From: Lachnospiraceae bacterium
GTDB lineage: Bacteria > Bacillota > Clostridia > Lachnospirales > Lachnospiraceae
Length of the DNA stretch: 64,000 nucleotides
Direction of reading: 5' to 3'
Assembly: GCA_029006155.1 (NCBI GenBank)
Contig: JAQXGF010000045.1
Coordinates: forward strand, 19,274-83,273
This document shows positions 52,138 through 60,573 of this stretch, in pieces. A program made the translations under genes and the position numbers. The notes below the pieces were generated by a model. It was not told where the DNA came from and searched no databases. It saw nothing but the letters and a program-made list of their open reading frames with translations. Position 1 is the stretch's first letter. Each line of letters begins with the position of its first letter.

Positions 52138-52984
52138 TATTATATAATTCCTTAATTAGTTCTCTAAAACTGTTCCGCTGCATACTCACAGCCGAATCTC
52201 CCACTTTCTTTCCACCCTTTCGTTGTAAATAAGCGATATAAAGCTTATTGGAAAATGGAATCCCAATTTCTGAAGTATCTGTACTCCCCATTTCTACCTC
52301 ACAGTGATGTTTCATATGAGATTCCCGTATTTCTTTCAGACTTCTGCATTTATCCATCATATAATAGTCCAGAAAATCTTCTTTTAATGATGACAAAATA
52401 TCCCTTTCTCTTTTTTTCATAAAAGCATTATCTGCCGTAGAAACACGGATTGTCCCTGTAATATTTTCTGTAGCAAACAGCTTAAAATATTCCTTTTTTG
52501 TCTGATTATTTTGTCGTCCAGCCAAACACTGTGTAATTTTGGTAAAAAGCATCGTCAGTTCGCAAATCCACTCATCCTTTAGGATATTATTATCTGGATC
52601 CCGAAAGGAATTGGCCTCATTAATACGTTCCAGATCTTTTCCACCTTCTCCGGTCTCCTCATAATGCTCCTGTTTCTGCTCTATACTTACTTTCTGCCGC
52701 TTTTTCTTTACTGCCCGATCTGCTTCTTTTTCTGTAAATTCTTTTGTTTCCTGATTTCGGTTATAGCAATCTATCTTTCTTAATCTCAAACGTGCTGTCA
52801 CAAATGAATAAAATGTTTGCTTTTTTCCTTCATGCAGCGGATTAAACGTCTTAAAATCTCGGCAATAAAATTCATTTACTGCTTCTAGAAATAAATCACT
52901 TCCGTCGGATCCTCTCAATTCCTTTTCATTCGCTAAAATTACATATTCATTAACTTCACATACTCCCCCTGGCTCCTCAGCCAC
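52121..52984 (-). CDS. Sigma-70-like protein of an orphan cas6 operon
   Basis: A 287-residue soluble protein starting with GTG at 52984, inside the end of the WYL gene (46-nt overlap), with AAGGGGA upstream. Residues about 25-75 (LFLEAVNEFYCRDFKTFNPL, then KKQTFYSFVTARLRLRKIDC) have the spacing and residues of sigma-70 region 2, where a core-binding and -10-reading helix ends in LRLRKIDCYNR. The middle is charged; the C-terminus (VGDSAVSMQRNSFRELIKEL) looks like a DNA-binding helix pair. I do not recognise a named family. Alternatives: a Cas accessory protein that only mimics sigma, or a phage-type regulator. Confidence 0.6.
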   Translation of the reverse strand: MAEEPGGVCEVNEYVILANEKELRGSDGSDLFLEAVNEFYCRDFKTFNPLHEGKKQTFYSFVTARLRLRKIDCYNRNQETKEFTEKEADRAVKKKRQKVSIEQKQEHYEETGEGGKDLERINEANSFRDPDNNILKDEWICELTMLFTKITQCLAGRQNNQTKKEYFKLFATENITGTIRVSTADNAFMKKRERDILSSLKEDFLDYYMMDKCRSLKEIRESHMKHHCEVEMGSTDTSEIGIPFSNKLYIAYLQRKGGKKVGDSAVSMQRNSFRELIKELYNNDYTD

Positions 52985-53910
52985 ATCTCAATCCCCTTCC
53001 CAAACACCTCCGCCTCGATCACATACCTTCCATCTTCTTCCTTTATAATCCTCGCGGTCGGCAGGCGATCCAGTACGGCATCTACATCTGTTCCGCTGTA
53101 CTCGAACTTTACTTTCTGCAGCTTGCCGCCGTACATGAACTGGATGCGTTTGCGGAATTCGCCTTCTTCGAAGCGGGAGCTGTAGGGAATGTGGAATTTT
53201 TCGTCCAGAAGTTTCAGCTTTTTGATGCGATCCAGACGGTAGATGGTCGGGAATGCGTCGTTCAATACATCAAAGTTTTCCTGCACTTCTTTGTCGTCGA
53301 TAAAAGCGGTCAGGTAGAAGTAATATTCAGAAAACATGATCGCCACCGGCTTTAATTTACGCCGCACGATCTTCTTGTCCTTCGTGCGCATGTAGTCGAT
53401 CTCGATGTACTGGCTGGCGCGGATGGCCTGTCCGAGTGTCCAGAGCTTGTCGATGAATACGGTGTGATGCCGTGGCTCGACGTAATGGAACTCCTCATTG
53501 CTGATCAAATCCATGACCGCTTTCTGATTCGTCTGCGGGACGCAAGATTCGACGAGCTTTCCGAGCAGCAGGAGCATCTCCTTTTTCGTAAAGGCCCGGC
53601 TGTCGAGCAGGATCTTGCAGACGGCCAAGATCTCACTGTTGGAAAGGCGCGTCTTATAGAGCTGCTCCAGACGGTAGCCTTTCGCACTCCGGTCATAGAT
53701 GACTGAATTGATAAAACCGATGTCTGCCGTCTCGTTCTCAAAATATTCTCTGATATCGTCGATGTCCCGCTGGATGCTACGCTCATTTACACCATACTTC
53801 CGGGCTTCTTCTGCTTTGTTTACGATACCGCCGTTCATCAGCTTTGTATAAATTCCTAAAATTCTTGCGATCTTATCGCTTTTCACGTTCTCGTATTCCA
53901 GATCTTTCAT
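52939..53910 (-). CDS. WYL-domain transcriptional regulator of the cas6 operon
   Basis: A 323-residue regulator. An N-terminal winged HTH (KIARILGIYTKLMNGGIVNK, then VNERSIQRDIDDIREYFEN) is followed by a WYL domain with QYIEIDYMRTKDKKIVRRKL, PVAIMFSEYYFYLTAFID and a C-terminal WCX-like part. WYL proteins sense nucleic acid or nucleotide ligands and often control defence genes. It is the first gene of the WYL - sigma-like - Cas6 set, with all three genes overlapping. The ATG at 53910 has AAAAGGAG 6 nt upstream; the longer frame to 53952 is unsupported. Confidence 0.9.
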   Translation of the reverse strand: MKDLEYENVKSDKIARILGIYTKLMNGGIVNKAEEARKYGVNERSIQRDIDDIREYFENETADIGFINSVIYDRSAKGYRLEQLYKTRLSNSEILAVCKILLDSRAFTKKEMLLLLGKLVESCVPQTNQKAVMDLISNEEFHYVEPRHHTVFIDKLWTLGQAIRASQYIEIDYMRTKDKKIVRRKLKPVAIMFSEYYFYLTAFIDDKEVQENFDVLNDAFPTIYRLDRIKKLKLLDEKFHIPYSSRFEEGEFRKRIQFMYGGKLQKVKFEYSGTDVDAVLDRLPTARIIKEEDGRYVIEAEVFGKGIEMWLRSQGEYVKLMNM

Positions 53911-53996
53911 AGACATCTCCTTTTCTCTCATTGTACTCGCTTCCAATGACATATTCTGTCTATATAAAGAAATTCCGGTAATTTTTTGTCACCTTC

Positions 53997-54024
53997 ATTG
54001 TATCATAAAGTTTTGTCGTTGCAA
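53997..54024 (-). promoter_or_regulatory. Promoter for the WYL - sigma-like - cas6 operon
   Basis: Read leftward: TTGCAA (54019-54024), 16 nt, TACAAT (53997-54002), about 85 nt before the WYL start. A reasonable sigma-A type promoter, so the operon may be read by housekeeping polymerase. Confidence 0.6.
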
Positions 54025-54172
54025 TCTTTATATTACGCTAAATCGCACAAAGTTTACGATCTGTTTTTATGCATTTTCCCAAGCACAATCCATAAAATAA
54101 ATGTACGATACAAAATTTTATTACACTAAAAATCCCATTGACCAAGCTATATGACTGGCATAAAAGCATACT
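54025..54172. other. Gene-free AT-rich stretch upstream of the cas6 operon
   Basis: Searched by eye for direct repeats of 24-40 nt at regular spacing; none was found, so there is no CRISPR array here. Confidence 0.6.
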
Positions 54173-54200
54173 AAAAGGACCATGCATTTCTACATGATCC
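54173..54200 (-). terminator. Terminator of the PfkB kinase gene
   Basis: Read leftward: GGATCATG - 8 nt - CATGGTCC (one G-T pair), then TTTTAG. About 125 nt past the kinase stop. Confidence 0.65.
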
Positions 54201-54298
54201 CTGTCATTTCTCCTTGTCTTTTTTTATCTGCAAATCATCAATGCTATATACACTGATGTTCCTTACTTCCTTTATCATAATTAATCGCCACAAGCAGG

Positions 54299-54312
54299 AT
54301 ATCCGCTTGACT
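54299..54312 (-). repeat. Fragment of the AAGCGGAT intergenic repeat
   Basis: Fourteen nt are the exact reverse complement of 8699-8712 (AGTCAAGCGGATAT), just after the kinase stop. Confidence 0.5.
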
Positions 54313-54325
54313 TCTACGACCATTT

Positions 54326-55207
54326 TCACACCGCCCCTGCATGCCCTACGCACTCTGCCGCACACTGCGTCCCTTTCTCGCAGCACTCCCACAGGCTTTT
54401 GCTTTTCTGCTCCAGAAGCCCTGCGATAAAGCCTGCGACGAAACTGTCTCCTGCTCCGGTGGAGTCGATGGCTTTGACCGGAAGGGCTGGCATGTGAAAA
54501 TGCTCCGTGTCGCTGCAGGCGTAGCAGCCATCTTTGCCTGCTTTGACGATGACTGTGCGGATGTCCATCGCATGAAGCGCCTCGGCCATCTCCATATAGT
54601 CCTGCTTTCCGGTGAAGAGCGCGGCTTCGTTTTCATTCGGAAACAGGTAGTCGATCAATGGAAGGATCTCCGAAATGTCCCGCGGCGTAAGCTGTCGGAA
54701 GGTCGGGATCTTCGTGTCAGCACAGAGGATCGCGCCTGCTTTTTTCGCTTCCCGTGCCAGACGGATGACCGTCTCTTTCTGATCCAACGGCGCGCGGAAC
54801 AGGCTCGCGAGTGAGACGACGGATGCGCCGTGTACGACGGACGGATCCGGGAAGTAGCCGGTCAGCATCGTCGCCTCGCTGTTGCAGGATTCGCGGGAGC
54901 CATCCGGATGCACGGTCAGATTCGCGATCGGCGTCGCCAGCGCAGGAAGGCGGGATATGTGCGATACATCAATGCCACGATCCAGCGCGGTCTGATATAC
55001 GAGGTTGCCGGCGACGTCCTCTCCCAGTCCACAGACGAGTGAGACCGGGATTCCCATTTTTGCGAGAATTGAGGCTTCATTTAATGCATCGCCCCCGGTG
55101 TTTAAGCTGATGGACTGTGCCCGATACACACGCTCCCGCCATGGTTCTTTGCCACGGGTGATGCAGTCTACGAGCGCCTGCCCGATACACACGACTTTCT
55201 TTTCCAT
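54326..55207 (-). CDS. PfkB-family carbohydrate kinase
   Basis: A 293-residue ribokinase-fold kinase: the start KKVVCIGQALVDCITRG, the N-terminal signature region SLNTGGDALNEASILAKMG, and the C-terminal signature DSTGAGDSFVAGFIAGL with the catalytic Asp. It probably phosphorylates fructose, ribose or a related sugar; 2-keto-3-deoxygluconate cannot be excluded. ATG 55207 is chosen (GAGG 10 nt upstream); an ATG 6 nt earlier is also possible. No transporter gene is adjacent. A long inverted repeat lies just upstream and may be its operator. Confidence 0.88.
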   Translation of the reverse strand: MEKKVVCIGQALVDCITRGKEPWRERVYRAQSISLNTGGDALNEASILAKMGIPVSLVCGLGEDVAGNLVYQTALDRGIDVSHISRLPALATPIANLTVHPDGSRESCNSEATMLTGYFPDPSVVHGASVVSLASLFRAPLDQKETVIRLAREAKKAGAILCADTKIPTFRQLTPRDISEILPLIDYLFPNENEAALFTGKQDYMEMAEALHAMDIRTVIVKAGKDGCYACSDTEHFHMPALPVKAIDSTGAGDSFVAGFIAGLLEQKSKSLWECCEKGTQCAAECVGHAGAV

Positions 55208-55227
55208 ACACATTCATCCTCGTATAA

Positions 55228-55261
55228 TAAGTTTGTAAGCAAAAGAAATCGCTTACAGACT
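55228..55261. promoter_or_regulatory. Operator-like inverted repeat upstream of the sugar kinase
   Basis: AAGTTTGTAAGC (55228-55239) and GCTTACAGACTT (55250-55261) are 12-nt reverse complements with one mismatch and a 10-nt spacer, covering the probable promoter of the leftward kinase. Confidence 0.5.
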
Positions 55262-55462
55262 TATTTCTTTTTATGGTATAGAGGTAAGGACATCAAAGAG
55301 GTATTCCCATCTATACAGTTAATAGTTAGTGGTAAGATATCAGCAGAGTCTGATGTCCGAAGACACTGCTTCTCATCCTTTCAGCCGCTTTGTCCGAGAC
55401 TGTTTGTTGTTCGCAAAAATGGACCCAGGCAAAGATTTCCCCTTACGCTATTTTTTGAACTG

Positions 55463-56389
55463 CTACTTATCTCCCAGAATCTCCGCTTTCCGCTCCAGCA
55501 GCCCATCTTCCATCAGCTGCCGCTCCACGTTCTCGAATCCGATCCGCTCGATCATATTTGCGAAGCGCTCGCCCGGCTGCCCCTGTTCACGGTAGAGGAG
55601 GATCGCTTTCTCGATGATGTTCAAAGCCTCTTCTTTGTCGGTGAAAATTTTGCTCAAAGCTCTTCCTCTGGCGACCTGCTTGCCCCAGCGTCCACCGATG
55701 TAGATCTTGAAGCCATACTGTCCATCTGTAATCGAATCGAATCTGCAATTGCCGATGCAGCGACCGCAGTGATTACATTTTTCTTCATCCCGGTGAAGGA
55801 CGCCATCCACGACCTTGGACGCGCCGATCGGACAGGCTGCGGCTACGCTGCACTTTTTGCATCCTTTGCAGCGGCTTTTGTCAAAGTTCGGAATGCGCTG
55901 ACCGATGATGCCGAGGTCGTTCAGGTCCGGCTTCACACAGTTGTTCGGGCAGCCGCCAACTGCGATCTTGAATTTGTGCGGAAGCGCGACGTCATGATAT
56001 CCCTCATAAAAACGATGGTGGATCTCCTCGGAAAGTGCAAAGGAGTCGAGCAATCCGTACTGACAGGTCGTTCCCTTGCAGGAGACGATCGGGCGGACCT
56101 TTGCGCCGGTGCCACCGGTCTGCAGTCCCTCTTTTGCGATATATGCCTGAAATGCCTCGATGTTTTCATACGGAATGCCCTGTACCTCGACGGTAAGGCG
56201 GGTCGTAAATGCCATAGCTCCATTGCCGTATTTTTCTGCCGCCTCGGTGAGACAGGTCATCTGCGCGGTGTTTACCTTGCCATTTACCGTGATGACGCGG
56301 GCGGAAAAGTTATCCGTCCCTTTGTTATTTAAAAATCCAAGTCCTTTTAAGCGTTTTTCTTCTTCTTTGCTAACTGTAAGTGCTGCCAT
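55463..56389 (-). CDS. Siroheme sulfite/nitrite reductase-like protein with ferredoxin domain
   Basis: A 308-residue protein joining a nitrite/sulfite reductase ferredoxin-like half domain, a siroheme-[4Fe-4S] part (CKGTTCQYGL and GGCPNNCVKPDLNDLG) and a two-cluster ferredoxin insert (CKGCKKCSVAAACP, CNHCGRCIGNCRF). This is the architecture of small anaerobic reductases such as AsrC-like proteins; sulfite is the likely substrate, though no asrA/asrB genes are adjacent. AAAGGA precedes the ATG. A LysR regulator is divergent with a 144-nt shared control region. Confidence 0.85.
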   Translation of the reverse strand: MAALTVSKEEEKRLKGLGFLNNKGTDNFSARVITVNGKVNTAQMTCLTEAAEKYGNGAMAFTTRLTVEVQGIPYENIEAFQAYIAKEGLQTGGTGAKVRPIVSCKGTTCQYGLLDSFALSEEIHHRFYEGYHDVALPHKFKIAVGGCPNNCVKPDLNDLGIIGQRIPNFDKSRCKGCKKCSVAAACPIGASKVVDGVLHRDEEKCNHCGRCIGNCRFDSITDGQYGFKIYIGGRWGKQVARGRALSKIFTDKEEALNIIEKAILLYREQGQPGERFANMIERIGFENVERQLMEDGLLERKAEILGDK

Positions 56390-56495
56390 ATTTATTTTCC
56401 TTTCTGCATCCGTTGTCTCTTTTGTACTTCTGTCTGCTCCTCTTACTATAACACTTGCCGATCTATTTGAAAAATGATATTATTTGATAGAAACG

Positions 56496-56510
56496 ATAGG
56501 TTTTTTCTAT
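56496..56510. promoter_or_regulatory. LysR-type binding box
   Basis: ATAG-N7-CTAT, containing T-N11-A (T56497, A56509), midway between the divergent reductase and LysR genes. Fits the LysR-family recognition pattern. Confidence 0.5.
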
Positions 56511-56533
56511 AAAACAAAAGAAAGGAAACAGCC

Positions 56534-57460
56534 ATGTCCATCCGTCATTTAACCATTTTTCTTGCCGTAGCTGACTGCGGCACTATGAGTGCTGCGGCTT
56601 CTCATCTGTATCTGTCACAGCCTACGGTCAGCCAGGCAATCCGGGAGCTGGAACAGCATTATCACGGGCTTTTATTTGAGCGGCTTGGGAAAAAGCTGTA
56701 CCTGACGGATCTCGGACAGCTGCTGCTTGCCCAGGCACGGGATCTCATCACACGCTTCACCGAACTGGAACAGCAGATGCTCAGTCAGGGACAGACCGCG
56801 ACCTTAAAGCTCGGCAGCACGCTGACCGTCGGCACCTGCCTTACCCCTTCTGTCATTCTCGCACTGGAGGATGCGCATCCCGGCCTGGAGGTCTGCTCGT
56901 ATGTGAGCAATACTGCAGAAATCGAACAGAAGCTGCTGCGCGCAGAACTGGATGCCGCCATCGTGGAGGGCGCCATACAGTCACCGGATCTGATCGCTCT
57001 TCCCATCATTGACGACTGCCTCGTGCTCGCAGTCGGAACACGCCATCCTTTTTATGAAAAAGACTGCCTTTTTATCCACGAACTGAATCAGCAGCCTTTT
57101 GCCATGCGTGAAAAAGGTAGCGGTACCAGATGGCTGTTCGAGGAATATGCCGCCCGGCACGGCCTCTCCATCCGCATCCGCTGGGAGGCGAACTGCCCGC
57201 GCGCGATTTTAAATGCCGTATTGTACAATAAAGTCCTCTCCGTCATGTCGCTGCGCCTGATGTCCCATGAGATTGCACATCAAAAAATCCGGATTTTCCG
57301 CAGTGAGACAGAGGAATGGAACCGGAAATTTCAGCTCGTCTATCACAAAAACAAATTTCTCACACCGGCGATCTATGAGCTTGAAAAACTGCTCTGGCAA
57401 TATGAAAAGGTTTCCTTTCCGGCGGAATGCGGACTTTTAAAAGCTGATCCTGTAGAATAA
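56534..57460 (+). CDS. LysR-family transcriptional regulator
   Basis: A 308-residue regulator. The N-terminal winged HTH spans residues 2-60 (IRHLTIFLAVADCGTMSAAA, SHLYLSQPTVSQAIRELEQH, LLFERLGKKLYLTDLGQLLL), followed by the two-lobed effector domain (LKLGSTLTVGTCLTPSVILA). It probably controls the divergent sulfite reductase-like gene; the effector may be a sulfur metabolite, as for CysB/CysL relatives, but this is inference. AAAGGA precedes the ATG. A shared bidirectional terminator follows. Confidence 0.93.
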   Translation: MSIRHLTIFLAVADCGTMSAAASHLYLSQPTVSQAIRELEQHYHGLLFERLGKKLYLTDLGQLLLAQARDLITRFTELEQQMLSQGQTATLKLGSTLTVGTCLTPSVILALEDAHPGLEVCSYVSNTAEIEQKLLRAELDAAIVEGAIQSPDLIALPIIDDCLVLAVGTRHPFYEKDCLFIHELNQQPFAMREKGSGTRWLFEEYAARHGLSIRIRWEANCPRAILNAVLYNKVLSVMSLRLMSHEIAHQKIRIFRSETEEWNRKFQLVYHKNKFLTPAIYELEKLLWQYEKVSFPAECGLLKADPVE

Positions 57461-57461
57461 A

Positions 57462-57512
57462 AAAATCCGTTAAGGATACGGCCTCCGCGAAACCGTATCC
57501 CTGACGGATTTT
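57462..57512. terminator. Bidirectional terminator between LysR and the antiporter
   Basis: AAAATCCGT-TAA-GGATACGG / CCGTATCC-CTG-ACGGATTTT: two perfect stems of 9 and 8 bp with A and T flanks. Confidence 0.9.
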
Positions 57513-57537
57513 ACTTTAACAGTAGAATTTTATCGCC

Positions 57538-59175
57538 TCAGATCTCTTCCTTCCCGGTCTTCGCCCGGATCACGAACAGAACGCAGATCAGAAGGACGAT
57601 GCACACCGGAAGGGCGATCCAGGAAAAGGCGGATGCGCCGATGGCCTGCAGCACACCGATCAGGAAATATCCGACCAGGCAGACGGCTGCGACGACGAGC
57701 ACATACGGAAGCTGGGTCGTGACGTGATTTACATGCTCACAATGCCCGCCCGCCGATGCCATGATCGTCGTATCGGAGATCGGGGAGCAGTGGTCGCCAC
57801 ACACAGCGCCGGCCAGACAGGATGCGATCGAGATGATCATCATCTGTCCTCCCGGAAATACACCGATCACGATCGGGATCAGGATGCTGAAGGTACCCCA
57901 GGACGTACCGGTCGCGAAAGCCAGCAGCGCCGCCACGAGAAATATAATCATCGGCAGAAAGCCCTGCATCGCATTTGCCGAGCCAGCCACAAGGTCTGCA
58001 ACGAAAATTTTTGCGCCGAGCAGATTCGTCATGCCGGATAAGGTCCACGCCATCGACAGGATCAGGATCGGTGCGATCATCGAGCGGAAGCCTTCCGGAA
58101 TGCACTCGGTAAACTCCTGAAAACTCAGGACGTCGCGCAGCATATAGTAAATGAACGTAAAGACGAGCGTTACCGCACCGCCGAGCACGAGGCCGACCGA
58201 TGCATCGGAGGAAGCAAACGCATCCACAAAGGAAGCGCCGTCAAAAAATCCGCCCGTGTAGATCATCGCGATAATGCAGCTGGAAATCAGCACGACGACC
58301 GGAAGCACCAGATCGAGCACGTGTGCATGTTCTTTCTGAATCTCCTCTTCATTTCCCTCATACGGACGGCCGATCGTCGTGAACAGATCGCCGGCGATCG
58401 CATTGCGCTCATGCACTGCCATCGGGCCGAAATCTACGCGCAGCAGCGTCACACCAAGGAGCATCACGAGTGTCAGGATCGCGTAGAGATTGTACGGGAT
58501 CGTCTCAAGAAAGACCGCAAAGCCATTGATACCGGAATCCGCCGGGACGGAGGATGTCACTGCTGCCGCCCAGGAACTGATCGGTGCAATGATGCACACC
58601 GGTGCCGCTGTCGCATCAATAATATAGGACAGCTTTGCGCGCGATACTTTGTGCCGGTCTGTCACCGGACGCATAACGCTTCCTACGGTCAGACAGTTAA
58701 AATAATCGTCTACAAAGATCAGTACACCGAGCAGCATGACTGAAATCTGTGCGCCGATCCGCGTCTTGATGTGCTTCGACGCCCATTTTCCAAAAGCCGC
58801 CGAGCCACCTGCCTTATTCAGCAGCGACACGAGAATGCCAAGCATGACCAGAAATACGAGAATGCCCATGTTCCAGGCATCCGCAAGCTTGTAGACCATG
58901 CCGCCTTCTTCCTGAAAGAAGATCGTATTCAGCATCTTCTCCAGATTAAAATTCGAGTACAGCAGTCCACCCGCCAGAATTCCGGCAAGCAAAGAGGTGT
59001 AGACCTCCTTCGTCACAAGTGCCAGACCGATCGCGATCACCGGCGGCAGCAGGGAAAAAATTGTCGCATACGCCCACGGCTCCTCCCCCGCTGTCCCCGG
59101 CACCCAGATCGTGACGGCCAGCAGCACGGCAAGAATCGCAAGCAGCGCGAGCATCGCAAGCTGTTTCTTTTTCAT
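57538..59175 (-). CDS. NhaC-type Na+/H+ antiporter family transporter
   Basis: A polytopic membrane protein of 545 residues with about 12 hydrophobic segments. Motifs typical for the NhaC/ArsB-fold antiporters are GVLIFVDDYFNCLTVGSVMR (the charged DD pair in a membrane segment), TGTSWGTFSILIPI and GDHCSPISDTTIMASAGGHC. It exchanges Na+ or a metabolite such as malate or lactate for protons; substrate choice cannot be made. The ATG at 59175 is chosen over a TTG at 59181; GAGGAG lies upstream of both. Confidence 0.88.
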   Translation of the reverse strand: MKKKQLAMLALLAILAVLLAVTIWVPGTAGEEPWAYATIFSLLPPVIAIGLALVTKEVYTSLLAGILAGGLLYSNFNLEKMLNTIFFQEEGGMVYKLADAWNMGILVFLVMLGILVSLLNKAGGSAAFGKWASKHIKTRIGAQISVMLLGVLIFVDDYFNCLTVGSVMRPVTDRHKVSRAKLSYIIDATAAPVCIIAPISSWAAAVTSSVPADSGINGFAVFLETIPYNLYAILTLVMLLGVTLLRVDFGPMAVHERNAIAGDLFTTIGRPYEGNEEEIQKEHAHVLDLVLPVVVLISSCIIAMIYTGGFFDGASFVDAFASSDASVGLVLGGAVTLVFTFIYYMLRDVLSFQEFTECIPEGFRSMIAPILILSMAWTLSGMTNLLGAKIFVADLVAGSANAMQGFLPMIIFLVAALLAFATGTSWGTFSILIPIVIGVFPGGQMMIISIASCLAGAVCGDHCSPISDTTIMASAGGHCEHVNHVTTQLPYVLVVAAVCLVGYFLIGVLQAIGASAFSWIALPVCIVLLICVLFVIRAKTGKEEI

Positions 59176-59360
59176 TTTCAACTCTCTCTCCTCATCTGTT
59201 TTTTCAGCGGAACTATAAAGCAGACATCAGCAAACGCCAAGCACCACTTTATACTTCTGCTTACAAAAATTTTTCTGTCCACGTAATTCTTTATATCTTT
59301 TTATTTGGCAGCAACGCAGACACAGAAACGCTTCCAGTATAATGAGATTTTTAAAAGAAA

Positions 59361-60338
59361 TCAAGTGCTATATTTCACAATCAGCAATTCCACGCCGAGT
59401 CGGTCGCCAAGGCGGCCGCTCTTTACTGCCTCCTCTGTCTCGACGCAGTCTTCCACGGCCTGCCGGAGTGTCGCTTTTTCAAATTTTGACGCCTGCGCCA
59501 GACTTTTTTTTGCAATAAAAGGAGCCAGACCGGCCTTTTTTGCGATCGCCCCGCTGTCGTACCCCTGCTCCCGCAGATCTTTGATCTGATACATCTGATT
59601 GAACTGACGCGCGATCAGGAACAGGATCCTCATCGGCGGCTCTTTTAAGGAAAGCAGATCGTAGTACAGTTCCAGCGCCTGCTTCTGCCTTTTTTCTGCC
59701 ACCGCACGGATCATGTCAAAAATCTTGTTCTCCGTCGTCACGGTGCAGATCGCTTCTACATCCGCCCGCTCGATCGCCGGGGCATCCTGCACATAGCAGA
59801 GCAGCTTTTCGAGCTCATTCGCGATATTTTCCATATCGTCTCCGGACTTTTCCAGAAACAAATTCAGGGCATCCTGCGTGATATTTTTTCCTTCTTTTTT
59901 GATCATTCCGAGCACCCAGGTCGTGAGCGTACGCGCATCCTGACGCCCCAGTTCCACGATCCGTCCCTGCGCTTTGACCGCCTTGTAGAGCTTCCCGCGC
60001 TTGTCGATGTCCTGCTCGATGAAGACCATGTACGTTTCCTTCGGCATCGTCGGCAGATATTCCGCGAGCTCCGGGCAGGCGTTTTTGAAAAATCCGCTGT
60101 CCTCGATCTGGATCAGCCTGCGCTCCGCAAAAAAGGGCATCGTCTCCGCTGTCTCGATCACCTGGCGGATATCGATTCCTTTTCCCGTATAGGCAGTAAA
60201 ATTCATCAGATCGTCCTCCCCGACAAGCGCCGCCCGCAGCCGCTTTTTATAGCGGTTTTTCAGGTATGCCTCCTCTCCGGTGAGCAGATAGACCTGCTGA
60301 AAGGTTCCGTTTTTCAGATCGGCATTTAAATTTTTCAT
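59361..60338 (-). CDS. holA: DNA polymerase III, delta subunit
   Basis: Part of the clamp loader that opens the beta clamp at primed DNA. The 325-residue product has the start YLLTGEEAYLKNRYKKRLR (degenerate P-loop region), the clamp-contacting segment with MPFFAERRLIQIED, and the helical collar DLREQGYDSGAIAKKAGLAP. Length and order match HolA of Firmicutes. GAGG precedes the ATG. It is single; rpsT, a frequent neighbour, is not seen within the window. Confidence 0.93.
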   Translation of the reverse strand: MKNLNADLKNGTFQQVYLLTGEEAYLKNRYKKRLRAALVGEDDLMNFTAYTGKGIDIRQVIETAETMPFFAERRLIQIEDSGFFKNACPELAEYLPTMPKETYMVFIEQDIDKRGKLYKAVKAQGRIVELGRQDARTLTTWVLGMIKKEGKNITQDALNLFLEKSGDDMENIANELEKLLCYVQDAPAIERADVEAICTVTTENKIFDMIRAVAEKRQKQALELYYDLLSLKEPPMRILFLIARQFNQMYQIKDLREQGYDSGAIAKKAGLAPFIAKKSLAQASKFEKATLRQAVEDCVETEEAVKSGRLGDRLGVELLIVKYST

Positions 60339-60439
60339 GGTATCCTCTTTCTCTTCTATTCTAAAGTGGGTATTCCTTATCCGCTTTTCTTCCGTTTCTT
60401 ATTATATTGCCCAAAGCCGGTATGCGCAAGACTTCTCTT

Positions 60440-60452
60440 TTTTAACCGAATC
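60440..60452 (-). repeat. GATTCGGTTAAAA repeat end
   Basis: Read on the minus strand GATTCGGTTAAAA, identical to the 3' core of 7042-7067 and 8839-8864. It lies upstream of the adenosine deaminase gene; the rest of the element is not evident. Confidence 0.5.
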
Positions 60453-60573
60453 AGCAGGAGAAACTTTTGCAAGCTATTTTTCCAATTATCTGCTATAATA
60501 TATCATTATGAGATCCACGAAGCAGTTTCTATCTCATTATAGTTAGAATGTATTAGATAAAAAGGAGTTTTCC

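Noticed and set aside
53911..54325. CRISPR array near the Cas6-like gene
   Set aside because: No direct repeats of 24-40 nt with regular spacers are present on either side of the operon.
60453..60573. Purine riboswitch before add
   Set aside because: No three-stem aptamer with the conserved core is recognisable in the short leader.
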